A DNA stretch of 64,000 nt from Hypericum androsaemum (Eukaryota; Streptophyta; Magnoliopsida; Malpighiales; Hypericaceae), in assembly GCA_963995505.1 (NCBI GenBank), contig OZ023194.1:9916428-9980427 (forward strand), given 5' to 3'. The notes beneath the pieces were generated by a model that was not told the origin of the DNA, did not search any database, and saw nothing but the letters and a program-made list of their open reading frames with translations. Numbering within the stretch: position 1 is the first letter of the stretch; every line of letters starts with the position of its first letter. The translations under genes and the position numbers were made by a program. Shown in pieces: positions 1 through 14,719 of this stretch.

Positions 1-3000
1 GAGGTCCAAGATTTTGTCCAAAACACATTAGCTACAATGTTGAGGACTACGTTTAGGAAAAAGAAAGACCTTTCCAGGTGAGCCATTTAAGCTTGTACAG
101 TTCTCGATTAATGTTAATGGAAATTCTTACGTAGTGATGCCTATCACTTGTTTTTGTATTTCAACTGAAACTATTTCGACAAATAATTGCAGCTTGTGTA
201 ATAATTTTTTTTACTATATTCCAAAGTGAAACTCATCTGAGAGACATGATATATGTCACAGTCTTTCTTCGAGGAACTGCACCAAATTTTCCTGAGCTAT
301 GTCAAACAGATATTTTCTGGTTCCTTTTAATGTTCCCTCATGGGACAACAGCGGTGTAGGCATGTTACCGGTGTAGCAATGGTGGACATGTGAGGAAGTT
401 GCAGTTTAGCTACAATAACCAGTGACTAGCACAGTAAAGTGTTTATTCTGACAATAGTGTTCAATGAAAAATGAGTTAATGAAGTTATTGTAGAAAATAA
501 TGAAAAGGGTCAAAATTGTGCGGTCACTGTAAAATGTGAATATTTGCTATTCCTAAACACTATTAGTAATTGTCAGCAGCTAATACCGACTGTACTAAGT
601 ACAATGCTCAATATCCCTATGTAAGAACATTTTGTCATTTTTGAATTCTGGTGATGCTAATTTTTCGGTGGTTATGATAGCTGGCCTATTTGTTTGGAGT
701 CTTTCAGCAACTGTATTCACCATGCATCTATCTTCTTAGCAATTTATAGAGAGACTCCCAAATAAGTACATGCCTTTCCACAATAGTTCATTATACATAA
801 AGATGGCAAGTGCAAGGACACTAAAGCTGCAAAAAAACACATTTCTATATCTTTTGGCCGGATGAAAATAATCTGGAGATACTTTAACAGCAATTATGAC
901 TTAATCTCCTCACTTAATACATGTTTTTTCCTGTAGATGTTACCAATGTGTTGATTGCTAACTTTCAGGATTCTTTCTGATATGCGGACTCTTTCAGCTG
1001 ACTGGATGGCAAATACCAGCAAGCCTGAATCTGATGTACCACCACATGGAGGTGAAGAAAGCAGGGAGAACTTCTTTTATCCAAGGCCAGTTGCACCAAC
1101 AGCAGCACAGGTTTGTTCTGCCCATCACTTGCTTTTGACTCGGTTTTGATTTATCCTTTCTTTCTTGCTCTAGCATTATGCTTCTTATAGTATGGGAAGC
1201 CCGCAAAGACCTATTTTGAATATAAACAATGAAGTGAAAATGCAAAATCTAATTAAAAAGGACTGGTTCTGAATTTAAATAATGAGTTAGTTATTATGCT
1301 GATAAAACAAGTACTATAATTTTATGACTATAAAATCTTGAGTGAAGCTAATATGTCTCGTGCAATCATGGATACAACATGATACCTCTTTGCTACCCAT
1401 TCATTTGTACGTTGCAAAATCGGTTTCCCACTTGTTAGCTGTGCATGCCCTCGCTTGCAGTAATCAAATTGCATTTTTGCACTTTCGCGCATCGGAAGTA
1501 GATTAATTAATCTTAGTTTTATCCAGGTCCACTGCTTGCAGTTCCTTATCTATGAAGTGGTGTCTGGTGGTAATCTTCGGAAGCCTGGGGGGCTCTTTGG
1601 TAATAGTGGATCAGAGATTCCTGTAAATGATATGAAGCAACTGGAGACCTTCTTTTATAAGCTTAGCTTCTTCCTGCATATTTTGGATTATTCTGGTAAA
1701 TTTTCTAGCAGAAGTTGATGCTTGCTTATGATACTTCATTGCAAGATTTTTAGATGCTTATTGGCTCTAGAAGTTAGGTTGTTATTCTTCTGACCTGCAA
1801 TCTTTTTCCTTTCATAGTTATTGGTACCCACGCATGATGCCGAGCACTGGCTACTCCATCCTTTTCTTTTTTGTCAAGTTATGCAAGCGTGAACAGGGCT
1901 CTTAATTTGCAAATGATGACTTGACTATACAGAACCAACTCTTTTCTTTTTCTCTCAGTACAAGTTCTTCACCACAAATCAAGTTATTTCTTAATCTTAT
2001 TTTAAGTTGGTATTGGGGTAGAATGGGACGGCACTTGGTTGCATCTCCTTAATCTTCTTCACATTGGGATAGTTTTAGTTCTCTATCATCTTAAGACAGT
2101 CTGCTGAAGAGTTTATCATCAAGGATTGGGATGGTAGTGGGATGGTAGTGGAAAAATACAATATCATCTTAAGACATTGTATGCAACCAGATGAAAAATC
2201 TGCTAGTTGTGTTCTTAGGTTCCAACCATTAGAATTTCACCTATGTGATGTCCATGCATCTTATAGAATCTTAACTGTTTGAAAATAGACCACAGTTGAT
2301 TCTTTGAGTATCCTCCGCAGATACATTACAGTACTCAGTTCATTGATCAAATACACAAACTTTGATGACCATGGTTAGGTATTGCATTTTTCTTGTGACG
2401 TGAATACAAAATAAGGGTGTCCCTCGAACGCCCCTAGCATGCTGGTTCATATAGTAAAGAAGATCAATCACTTTCTTCCCTATCTATTTCACACAGGATT
2501 TGACTTCCTTTATCTCTTGTTCATCTTACTACTTTTGGACCTTATCTGTTATGCTCTCCTTGATGGAAGCATTTATATATAATTTAATATCATTGCTGCC
2601 TATCTCAGGGAATAGCTATCAGTTCTTTTAAGAATGCCTTGATTTATTTAGTACTCAATGCGATCTTGTTTGCAGCTACTGTTGCAACTCTCACAGACCT
2701 GGGTTTCTTATGGTTCAGAGAGTTCTATTTGGAGTCTTCTCGTGTTATTCAGGTAACCCATATCGTTTTGGTTGATGCTCCAAATTGTGTTAACATTCTA
2801 AGGGTTATAAGTTGTACTGCTAGTTATATTGCCTGATCAATCTTATGCTTTAACTTCTAAAAAGAGAAAAAAAATTAATGCTAGTGAACGTCTCCGATGA
2901 ATTGTTGAACAGGTAGTGCATGATTCTTATAGTGATGTTAATCTCTAGATAGAAAGCTTGTCGTACAGCTGCATTTAGTACCTTATAATACCATGAAAGC

Positions 3001-6000
3001 GTTCACCCTCTTTCTGGATAAACAGTGGCTCCTGCTTTGGTACATATGTTGTTATGGGAAAAAAGGCTCCTTTCAATTTTCAAATTTTACTTTTTCTTGG
3101 CTATCTTGGTGGGGCTATAATGTTTTGTCGAATTTTCTAATTTCTATCCATGGCTAAGTTTTGAGGAAGTTGAAGCTGTTTTCTGTTTGGTGGTCTTTAA
3201 TCAAACTGTTTCTCCTTTATCATTTCTATGCTAACAATATGGGTTTGAACCCTGACCCTGTCTGAGTGCATCTAAAATATTCTTTTGACAACAATAATCT
3301 GGTTCCTTATTGCATCGATCATAAGCTGATTACTTGCTACTTAATTATGTCCTCATGTTGACCTGCAAATGAGCATCTTAAGCTCTCGTGAAATCTTAAA
3401 TACAATTGGATTACTCGATGTCTGTTCATTCATTTCCTGACTGGTTGATATCTGGTTTTTGTTGTTGTATAGTTTCCAATTGAATGCTCTCTGCCATGGA
3501 TGCTTGTGGATCATGTTCTTGAGTCCCAGAACCCAGGGCTGCTAGAGAATGTATTGATGCCTTTTGATGTATACAATGATTCAGCTCAGCATGCTCTGGG
3601 AGTTCTGAAGCAACGATTTCTTTATGATGAAATTGAAGCCGAGGTACTTAATCAGTTAACTTATGTAGTGGCTTGTTAATTCCCACCCTCCCATGTTGGT
3701 TAATCTCTTGAAATGTAATTCTGCTGGAAGACAGTATTCTCTACTTATGTCATTTTTTAAGACCGTAATTGTTTCAGTGACTACCCAGAAAATACTGTTG
3801 ACAGAAGTTGAAGAACTGAATGCTTGAAACCCAACGGAATAAATTTAGGCCTAGGTGCTTGGATAAACCAATTAGCTTTTTTATTTAGGCCTAGGTGCTT
3901 GGAGAAAAAAGTTACCAATTAGCTTTTTTATTTGCTTAGGGGTTGTTTTTGAGGAAACTATCTTCCTGTTTGTTTGGTACAATTCAGGACCTCAATTACT
4001 GTTATTATTTTCTCCTTTCTAGGAATATCCTTTACGATTTTGGGAAAGCTTTTTCATGTAAAAATGATAATTAAATTTGTATACTTAGAAAGTGAAATCT
4101 TGCACTTTATTCGCAGTATATTTTGGTCACAAACTTATTCTATTCTATGACATTTACTGATAAAATATTTTAACATTAGCTTTGAATTACCGAAGTAAAC
4201 TTCCATAGGTAAACCTTTCCAAACATTTAAACGAACAGTAGATGGTGCTTTCTATCAACTTTTCCAACATTCAATCAAACCACGGTAGTGTTTCACTTTC
4301 CACTGCAAATTTAAAGAGCTTTCTACTGCTAGTCAATTCCACGAAATTGTTTTATCCCAGGATTTCACTTTCACCTGGAAAAACAGAATGCTTTTATTCT
4401 TTTCCATCTTGTAGCATGTGAATGTGGACGTATAATTTGTTTGTGCTAGAGCAGTGGAAAAATAGGTCAACAAGAATTCAACTGATTTATGTATTGCATG
4501 CTCCCAGACAAAATTCTTGTCCATTATTGTTCATTGGGGTTGGGAGTTCAGATTTTAAACTTTTAAGTTGTGTTTGTTGCTTGTGTTTGAAATGCAACCT
4601 GTGGCTATTTCTGCTTCAAATTCGTTTATATACTGTACTGCGAATTGAATGGGTGGTAAGGATGTGAAGGAGTACTATGGGCTTGGAGTGGGATCTATAG
4701 ACATCGCAAAGCCAAGAAAAAAATAGAGATGTTTTTTTTGGTCCATATGGGGTGAGAGGAATAGGATGCCGTTTGAAGGGAAATAGTTTTCCATGTCCGA
4801 TTTTGTGGATAGATGGTGTAGCCTTTTTTCCTATAGAGGAAAATATTAAACTAGTGGTTTAGACTTCATGGAAATTGTAGAGGATTGTTATAGGTCCTCT
4901 TGATGTAAATGGGTTCACCCTCGTGGTGTTATTTAATTAAATCCTTGTTAATATAGCAAAATAAATGTTGGACGTGCGATGACAACCAAAAATTCTTTTC
5001 TTCACAAAACAAATTGTTTTTATCATGAGTGATTTACTTGTTTGTAACAGGTGGACCACTGCTTTGACTTGTTTGTTTCAAAACTAGCTGAGATTATTTT
5101 CACATACTACAAGAGCTGGGCAGCAAGGTAAGAGGCTTGCTTTCTGCTTCTGCAGCATGCGGTACAGACCTTTTAAACCAAGCATGACAGTGTTCTTGTT
5201 TGCTTGCCAAATTTAACAGTGAGCTGCTTGATCCTTCATTTCTCTTTGCTTTGGACAATGGGGAGAAATATTCTGTCCAGCCCATGAGATTTACTGCTCT
5301 ATTTAAGATGACTAGAGTTAAGGTAGGGTTTCTTTCCAATTCTCCAAATTTCTGCCATGGTACAACGAATTAGCATAAGCACTACTTTGCGTGCAATAAC
5401 ACATTGTGATTGCATCATGTGCCTTGTAAGCAGTTAATGGAAATCGTTGATCATTAAGCATGTATTGTCTGTTCTGCAGTATAACAGTTTCTGCAATTCA
5501 AGCCATTTATATCAGCTTTAGTTTCATTCCTTTTCAAGCCTCTCTCCTTGTAGATATCAAATTGTAGCTTACCTAGCACAAAAAAAATCAAATTGTAGCT
5601 TGATCTGCCCCTAAATATTTTATTTATGTTCAGTAATTCGACTGATGGGTATTGATTTTATTTTTTTGATCTATATAGCTTCTTGGGAGGACAATCGACT
5701 TAAGAAGCTTGATCGCAGAACGAATGAACAAAGTATTTAGAGACAACCTTGAGTTTCTGTTTGATCGTTTTGAGTCTCAAGATATTTGTGCAGTTGTGGT
5801 GAGTAAATAATTCTTTACATCCAAGTTATTGGATCGCTTGAAGTTTGACTTGTTTCATCAGGAGCTAACTTTTATTTTTAGCTTATTATAACTTAGTCCT
5901 TTACGAGATGCCTCATGTAGTGAGCCATTTTTTTCTTTTTAGTACAAGCGTACACATTTTTATGGGACAGGCTTTTGTACTTTACCCATATGCAAAATCA

Positions 6001-9000
6001 GAACAGAAATAATAGACAAGTTGGGTCTGATATAGTGCCTATTGTTATTATTGCTTTACCTTGTAATTTTGTCCCACTCGGTACAAGTTTCTCCTGTGCC
6101 CTTGTCCTCTTCTCTTATAAACCAAGTGACTTGCAAGGAAGGCTGTAGTGATAATCCTTTGTGTTATGTCTTGCATCAAAATATGTGGTGGTTTTGACAA
6201 TACCAAAGGCTGATCTTCTCATCTAGACTCACCTAGGACTTTCGTACATTTATTGCAGGAATTAGAAAAATTGCTGGATGTCTTGAGGCATACTCATGAA
6301 CTTCTTTCGCGGGATCTTTCAATAGATTCATTCAATCTTATTCTGAATGAAATGCAAGAGAACATTTCTCTTGTGTCATATTCAAGTCGACTTGCATCTC
6401 AGGTATGGGAATCTTCTCTCTTATGTTTGGGCCATTCTATCGTGTTTTTAACTAGATCTACTTTTTATGTTATGTTAGATTTGGTCAGAGATGCAACATG
6501 ATTTCCTGCCGAACTTTGTCCTCTGCAATACTACTCAGCGGTTTGTTCGGTCATCAAGGGTTCCTTTGGTCCCTGTTCAGAAGCCATCGGTTCCACATGC
6601 CAAGCCCAGCTTTTATTGTGGTACTCAGGTGAGAAGCTTTTTTTGGAGAAGGACATTCCAAGTTGTAGCTTATGATGATTGGCTAAACATTTTATTACTG
6701 GTTCAATTGAGATAGGAGTTGAATTCCGCACATCAAAGCTTTGCACGTTTGCATAGCGGATTCTTTGGAATACCCCACATGGTTTCTATTGTTCGACTTC
6801 TGGGCCCCAGGTCCTTGCCATGGCTTATCCGTGCTCTACTTGATCACATATCAAACAAGGTACTGCGTTCGTTGCATTATTTAAAGGATGTAGGGACACG
6901 AATTACAAACTTGATGTCCATGACTATCAGCATTTATCATTTTCACGATTTTTTACTATTGTCTTTCAGCTAACCACACTCGAGCCAATGATTTCTGGTT
7001 TGCAAGAAGCACTGCCTAAATCTATTGCCCTCCTTTCTTTTGATGGGGGCGTAACAGGTGCTTGAAGTTCTACTTTAAAATAAGTGCCTGCATTTGATTC
7101 TAGCTGTACGAGTACTTGGCTGCATGCATATTTAATGATAATGTTCAAAGAAGCATCAGACTGTTGACATGATAGGAACTTTCTTTCTGTTCAAGGCTGG
7201 ATGCCCTTCAATTGAGGTGAATTTATTACATACTTGCATGATTTGATGTGGGTTTTGTTTTGAGTTTACAATGGAAGGTATCTATGACATCATCTATTTC
7301 TGCAATATTCTTGCGTTATTTAGTTGTGGCTGAAGCAATAAGGTCTACTTGATACTGGTAATCAGTACATTTATTGAGGGTCTTTCCGTAATTGACTGAA
7401 ATCTTTGCATGTCGATTTGTACGTTTGACATGTCGAGCTGAATTTTGGCCTGGTTCTCTTGCTTTTAATGATTTATCCTTGATGCACTTTGACAGGTTGT
7501 ATGAGGCTTGTTAAAGAAAATCTTAGTTGGGGAACGAAATCAGAACTCAAATCGGAGGTTCTTCGTGGGATTAAAGAAATCGGAAGTGTGTTATATTGGA
7601 TGGGGCTTCTTGACATTGTCTTGGTTAGTATCTTGGTTTGACATATTTAACATGCTTATACTAATAGGTTCATAATAATGCTGAAATTAGCTATACCTAT
7701 TCATGCACAAGAGAAATTTGTTGCAAGTCTTATTTCTAATTTAATGCATGGCGAAGCAGCTTCACCTCGTCATAACACTGGTCCACATATTCTGGCAGTT
7801 TTACTGAGACACCGTGGAAACAAAGTTCAGATTTAGCTGAAAACAATAATAATATCCAAAAAATATATCAATTTTTTATTTGCTTGGGAACTTGGTACTG
7901 ATGCAACAATAATTTATTTTTTCAGCTTAATCGTTACTTATTGTTGTCCCTGCATGTTCTACATATCTAACAGAGAGAAGCAGATACCAAGCATTTCATG
8001 CAAACAGCACCATGGTTGGGCTTGATGCCTGGTTCTGATGGGCAAATCGTCTATTCTCAAGACAATGGAGATAGCCCCATTGTCAATCTTTTCAAGTCGG
8101 CCATGGCTGCAATTATGTCAAACCCCATGTGCCCATATCCATCATCTTTCCACACAATGTCGAAACAGGCAGAAGCAGCAGGTAGAATAACTCTTTTTTT
8201 TGGACTGGCCTTTTCTGTCAATTTACCAGATTCAGCTAAAATGAGTCGTATCCCTCAATAAGCTAAAATGAGTCGCAGCGGGCTAGTGCAATTGTCATTC
8301 TTTCTCAGAAAATAGAACTTCCATTCAGCATACTAGGCATTGATTACCATTGGACAATGAAGATCTTCAAAAAGTAATTGGGAGTAGTTATGAGGCCGAT
8401 GCGAGGGTCTTGAATAGACGAAACCTGTTGAGGGGATGCTACTGGGAAATCGTATGTTGAGGATGGAGAACAGGCAAAACTGTAGAATAATTGGTTCAGT
8501 TTCAAGTTTGTGGTTAAATCTATGAGTTTTTTTCACTACGGTCTTTGGAACCGTTGACTTGTGCTAGGAACTTCAAATTTTCTAATATTTAGGAGGCATG
8601 CACATGCAGATGCTTATGCCAAGAGCTGCTACTTTCTCTGCAGACTCACTATTCCAGGAGTTTATTCTTATGCATTTTCATTATAAATAGAGGCCCTTAC
8701 CTTTTGCAAGATGCTTAGCAATTCCCATTTCTTGCAGATGGCTGTTTGTGTGATAAATGAACATCATAATGTGTGACTTGCATGTTTTTACCTTCCTGCA
8801 AAACTACTATTCGGGCCTCGATTATCTTTAGTTTTACCCAATTGCTGTGCTTTCGCCTAATCTTTTGTTTCTGTTGCAGATCTGTTGTATAAAGCAAACA
8901 TGAATACAGGAAGCGTGCTTGAATATGCTCTTGCTTTTACTAGTGCGGCGCTGGATAAGTATTGTACTAGATGGAGTGTTGCTCCCAAGACAGGGTTCAT

Positions 9001-9822
9001 CGACATCACAACTTCGAAGGATTTCTACCGAATATACAGTGGCCTCCAAATTGTAAGAAAAATTCTCTTGCTGTCATTTTACATAGGCATACTACTCTCC
9101 GAGTAGAGCTTCCTTCGGGCCACAATTTAACCATTTTATGTCCAGTATATCTCCTCAATATTTGCTTATGAACACAAGTACCTCTAAAGGGTGTCAGTAA
9201 GTAAACCTCGGCCGCAACATTGATCACTCACTAACTGAAGCAGTGGGTAGTATATTGTAGTATGGGATTCTCTTATTTTTTTAATTGTTAGTCTGTTCTC
9301 ATAATCAAATTGCAGGGATACTTGGAGGAGTCTGTTCAACTATCCGTCAATAACGAAGTACTTGGTGATTCGGTGGCTTGGGGTGGCTGCACCATTATAT
9401 ACTTGCTTGGGCAGCAGCTACATTTTGAGCTCTTTGATTTTTCCTATCAAGTCCTGAATGTTGCAGAGGTGGAAGCAGGATCACTTGGACACAGTCATAG
9501 GAATCCTCACGTAGCCCAGGTAGGGAACTTTCATCCACGAGTTGATTCTTGCAGCGGAAACTTTAGTTTGTTCTTTCCGTTGCCTTGTTTTCTGAGAAGA
9601 GTTCTTACTCGACTGTTGTTTCCGAAGGGATGGGAAACCTTACTCGAGGCAATGAGGAAAGCTAGAAGGTTGAACAATCACGTTTTCTCAATGCTGAAGG
9701 CTCGTTGCCCACTCGAAGATAAGGTAGCATGCGCTATCAAGCAAAGCGGCGCCCCGCTGCATCGTATTAAGTTTGAGAACACTGTTTCTGCATTTGAAAC
9801 ACTGCCTCAAAAGAGTGTCTGA
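1..9822 (+). CDS. PIR: PIR/SRA1 (CYFIP family), WAVE/SCAR complex subunit, 5'-partial
   Basis: CYFIP/SRA1-type subunit of the WAVE/SCAR complex, which links Rho/Rac-type GTPases to ARP2/3-driven actin branching in the cytosol. The window opens inside an exon (residues [17 protein letters not shown]). I placed 17 exons by reading frame and GT-AG borders: 1-77, 969-1110, 1527-1695, 2676-2752, 3473-3643, 5051-5127, 5220-5322, 5679-5798, 6259-6402, 6479-6628, 6716-6859, 6970-7057, 7496-7623, 7974-8181, 8880-9052, 9316-9519, 9628-9822. They sum to 2370 nt, in frame, giving 789 residues and a TGA stop. Family members are about 1280 residues, so roughly the first 490 lie upstream. Hallmarks include [33 protein letters not shown] and [30 protein letters not shown]. 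The 1.4-kb intron at 3644-5050 is the longest visible. Identity is from recall of the Arabidopsis protein and is very secure. Confidence 0.95.
5556..5601 (+). mobile_element. Ultra-short retroposition scar in a PIR intron
   Basis: A 15-bp direct repeat ATCAAATTGTAGCTT (5556-5570 and 5587-5601) flanks ACCTAGCAC plus a run of A (5571-5586). Long flanking duplication with a short insert ending in poly(A) is the footprint of target-primed retroposition with extreme 5' truncation. Confidence 0.6.
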
Positions 9823-11276
9823 AGCAAGCCCTGACCTCTACATCAACCTGTGTACTGAAAATGTGTGATCTGATTTCTTTATGGTACTTGTAATGGCATT
9901 GTTTAGTTGTATCATGTTGAGTAAAATGTTTGGTTGTTGACTAAGCACTGTCTCCCACTTTTATTCATATAAAAACATGCGGCTATAAAGAAAAAGCCAC
10001 AGAGGTGTAACCATAACTCGCAAGGATGTGTTCTGGATATGATGTTCTTTCTATCTCTGGTTCACTTATCCTGGCCGGCTAATTGGTTGGTTACCCGGAC
10101 AAGATTTGGCAAGTAGGTACCAAGTTCGGATGTTGCAAAAGTGATGTGCTTGTTTACAAGTTTATAGGCGCGAAAAATTTATCAACTTATTGTATATTGA
10201 GATTCTAGTGTTAGGATAACAACAATCACGAGAGTGATGCGATTGTTTATAAGTGTGAAAAATCTCCGGTATTTAAGGTTGAGTGTTATTAGATCTTATT
10301 TTAGGAGTGACTTTCTAATAGTGATTATCCAAGATCTCTTTAAGTGAATCTTATTTTCATACACTTGGACCAACTCTTTTGATTTTTACTGGATCAATTA
10401 TGCTTTTTTGCTTCCTATTTTTGTCGATCTCCATTATAATGGCACCACATTCTCATATCCGTTCCCAAGTACGAATCAAATAACGAGAACCTTAAAGTAG
10501 TATTAGAACTACCCTTTATATTTATATGATTGGTGATGATTCCTCCGTCGTTCATTGTCTTGCTCAGTCTACGGCGAACATTCTGCTATACCCAATGTAC
10601 CAATAATCTTATCAATTTTCTTGAACACGAGGACCTATAACTATGTTGTCCTAAATTATTTAGAATTAGAAGATCTCGCTAGAAGTTCCTAATGAAAAAT
10701 TAAGTGCAATAGATGTTATCTTCTTTGGTAGGTCAACGGTAGGTAGATGAACACTATCGCTTGGGGGGATATCTGATTTTGGTTCTTCTCTCTTTCCGGA
10801 AGTGGACTCTCCACGCTCATGAATCACGAGAATGTTATTGGCCCACAATATTTGACCAATTTGGCCCCCACCCAACCCACTAGCAATATCAACGGTCATA
10901 AACCCATGTTTTTTGGTTTATACTCCGAACGGAGCCGAATAATTCAGATTCGAATTGGGTAGAATTTTGTCGAAAGGCTGCCACATGCGAGAAGCTACCT
11001 TTAACTTCTAAAGGGCAATCATTTGATAATAAGATCGTCTTGGGTCCATTGGCAAAAGCAAAAAGGATGATCATCTTGGGGAGAAGTGCTGGATTATTTC
11101 TGTGGGAGTTCAATAGAGATAATCATGAAAGGAGTGTTTGTAAACCTTGTAGCCAGGTTCGTTGTTTCTATTCGATGTCTTTCTGGGGTATTGGCTGGGC
11201 TATTTTGTAAGAAGTTGCAGGCATATGATTTGATGTGTGGGCTTTAGTACTCGGAGTCCTATTGCTCGATACTCTT

Positions 11277-11340
11277 TTCTTATCATATTTTTTTCCACTA
11301 AATTTTGTTACGGTAAGATTTTGACGAGGCCAAGTCCTTA
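11277..11340 (+). repeat. Possible retrotransposon 3'-end remnant
   Basis: A T-rich run followed by CCACTAAATTTTG, GTAAGATTTTGACGAGGCCA and a short A-rich stretch resembles the 'GTAAGGTTTTTAACGAGGCA' motif found near the ends of many plant copia and LINE elements. No paired terminus or target duplication was found, so this is a weak call from motif memory. Confidence 0.3.
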
Positions 11341-12627
11341 CAATAAAAAGCCTACATGTAAAGTGTAAAGTTGGTGATTAATAATTTTTACCTCTAAAAA
11401 AAGAGAGATAATCATGAGGGACTAATTAGGGAAAAGACCATATATAATTCCTATCTTTTTCTGCAATTGAACTGTGCATTGTTGGACTCAAGTCTGTTTT
11501 TCAAAGACTTCATTTTCAATACGAAGTTATTGGTTCAATAGTTAAAAATTACCTAACTTCCTTTGAATAATTAGGGCAGAAAATTCGGCCCTCTATGTTT
11601 ATTTGTTAGGATATTTTTTTATAATTTGTTACCATGAGTTTAATTTTTTTAATGATTTCTTTAATGGTTTCGATTGTCTTGTGTATTATTTATTTTATCT
11701 TAATAATTAGACGTGTCTATAAATGTCGTAGAATGTTTATTGTCAGTCTATCCAACCAACATGCAATGTGATGAAGTATCAACTGCGAGACAACCTTGTC
11801 ATCGATCCGCCTATGAACATAAAACCAATTAGTCCAAAAGAACGGTGGAGAGCAACAAAAGTCCACAAATTACTTAATTGACATCAACGAGTAAAATTTT
11901 TTTGTGCTTCAGTGTGACCATAAATTGAATCGGATTCAAGATTCGTTTCAATTCGATTCGTCAAAAATTCGAAACAAAAAAGACAGCCACAATATAAAAA
12001 ACGAAACCAAACAGATACTCACAACATCAAACAGAACCAACATTATTAATAACCGAATGAAAAAAATATAATCACATGGTATCAAAACATAATAGTAATC
12101 ATTCATACGATGATAACAAAAACAGTAGATACTCACAATAAGCAAATAACACACGCACATGAGTAAGAAAAAACCGACACACTTTTTATCTAGATTCAAA
12201 ATTTCCAAAACTAACATGAGCAAACTATCTTAGAAACCTCCAAAATCAAATCTCCACCGCACAGATCATTTATTAAGGTGTTAGAAACACACTCCCAAAG
12301 TTTCTTTCCAATCAAATAAAATTTTGCCCTTGCATTTCCCAGACAATAAAAAATGCACCTTGCATTTCGAGATTACTGTATCTCCTTCAAAACTATATAG
12401 ATAATATTTGAGACCTTAGAATAACATTTCCATCGTTCAAATCATTCCTAATGTATTAGGAACAAGCCCTAAATATTTTTCTCAAATTCGACAAAATTTT
12501 ACCGTTGAATTTAAGCGACAACTAAAGTTGCTTCCCGAAATTTGACAATGACCCTCTCTTCTCACTTAGGATTTAATCTTTGAGAACTATAAACAACCGT
12601 CTACTTTGTTATATAAGAAAATATTAA

Positions 12628-12675
12628 TCCTAATTTTTTCTTTTTTTTGAAGGGTAATCCTATTTTTTTCTAATT
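12628..12675 (-). mobile_element. Possible retroposition scar (minus orientation)
   Basis: AATCCTAATTTTTTC and AATCCTATTTTTTTC, 15 bp with one mismatch, flank a T-run plus GAAGGGT. On the minus strand this reads ACCCTTC followed by poly(A). The T-rich context makes chance similarity possible. Confidence 0.3.
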
Positions 12676-14107
12676 ACTACTAGATGACTATATTTTATAT
12701 TGTTGTTTAAATCAATTTTACGGTTCACACGTGTAGCAAACAATTGACATGGAGAAGAAGGATATACAAATGTTTTATCCATAAAGTCGAAATTAGTAAA
12801 GTATACCAAAAGCTCTTTCAAAAAGTGAATTATACCAAGAAAACCAACGAGAGCCAATGATGGTGTAAGGCGATCGTCACCCATGACATAAGCTTATTTT
12901 AATAAATGATATAAATTTCTCATATGTGAATATAAAAATAGATTGATTGAAAAGGTTATATCGCAGGTGCAATTGTAAATGACATGGCCACAGTTGTGGC
13001 ATTATCCATGGCCCGCAGATACAGACGAAATAGATGTGCTCTTACGATAAAGTAAAAAACAGCAAAGCAAAGTGGATATTATAGTTTACCACGGTATTTT
13101 ATCACGGTATAATTTTAATTTTATATTCTCACGAGAAAATTCAACATTCAGACCGTACATATTATAGTTTGGTACAATAAAATTTATATACCAAAAAAAT
13201 AAAGTGATATTGCTTGGTTCAATGAGACTTTGATTTATGATCACGAAAACCATTGTACTTGCCGTTTAAAAATTATTGCAGAATACAAGATCTCTCTAAC
13301 TACGAGGTCGGACTCTTTTAATTTCTCACTTGAAGGAACCTTCCACGCGGGAACACCTTTTTTTAGGAATAGACTATAAGCAAAATCATGAACAAAATAA
13401 TGTTTTAATGCCCAAGGGTAGGGTAACTATGAATTAGAATTCTCATTGAATTTGTTTCGTTTCGTCGAAATTTCAGTTTAGATTCTAATAGATTTATACA
13501 AATTTGAATTCATCTTTAGACAAATTAAATACAAATCAATTTAAATTTATCCGAATTCGAATAGTGGTCACTCATACCCAATAAAATAGAGACAGGTTCA
13601 GACCACATTCCCAATGTACATGCACATTCTTCAAGAAACCATTAAAGCTTTCTATTTGCAAATTGACCATCATTAATAACGGTCTTAAAATGCTAAATAG
13701 CCTATTATATCAATGATTAGGTTAACTATGTACAACACCCCTCTAGGAATTATGGATTGATATGATGTCTCGCAAAAGTGACCATAAATCAGGACCAGAA
13801 ACCAATCAATTTAATTTCGGAAATATGAATAACTAAATAATACTATGTATGGTTATTAATCACTTTATTAAAAGGAAATAAGATAGAATATAACTCTTCT
13901 TCCACACAAGTATGCATCAAAAAGTCCAAAGTGCTATTGCAGTTTCTTCAGCAACAGCTTCTCGCATATTGAATGGCGACTTCTTCTTGAAATCTTTATG
14001 CACTCTTTTATAACTACTTTTATGCACTTATAACAAACCGACCTAGAAATTATTCCCCCTACACGCTACCAAAGTATTAGCTTGCAACCAACCGGCATTT
14101 AGATTAA

Positions 14108-14240
14108 CCGGCAGTGTTATTCCAGATTAACCAGATCTTCGAGTTTGAATTTTTAGAAATATAACAGTATTAAATATTTGTTCAGAAAATTTTGCCACTT
14201 TTCGAAAGTCCCACCCGACTCGAATTTAAATTTATTGGGC
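14108..14240 (-). repeat. Dispersed short repeat, second copy
   Basis: This is about 600 bp from the 14720-14850 copy and in the same orientation. It shares the GAGTTTGAATTTTTAGAAAT / CAGTATTAAATATTTGTTC core and the terminal CCACCCGACTCGAATTTAA block, with many substitutions, so it is an older copy of the same family. Confidence 0.4.
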
Positions 14241-14719
14241 TGAGAAAAAATATAGCTTGCAACACTATAGAAAAGTCCCCGAAGGAAAAAATAACGTTAT
14301 AGAAAATCCAAAACACTTTCCTTCAACTTTGTGCAGCACTAAAATAATGCCCACAGATGGAGTAAGGGATGGGAAAGCACCTTCATGCTTTGTCTGCCAT
14401 CTCGTTCCCCCTGCTATACTATTTTAATATGCTATTTTAATATTTTACGGTCCAATACTGTCAAGTTTTTTATAAGCTAATAATATTTTGATTTGCTTAC
14501 TTTCTTTACCGGATTTTTGTACACGTATACATAGACATTTTATGGAGAGTTATTAATATACATGCCCTTTGATGTGCTAGCTTGCTTGATCTATCATTCA
14601 ATCTAAGTGGGGACTTTATATTAATCATTGCGTAGAAGACAAAATGAACATACACAAAAGTCTGTGAATTCCACGTGCTAATGAGAGGGGAGTTTGACAA
14701 ATGTAATTTATTCTATGCC

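Noticed and set aside
10666..11113. Two adjoining minus-strand open frames as a gene
   Set aside because: No recognised family motif, no clear start or splice structure, and they lie next to retrotransposon-like debris.
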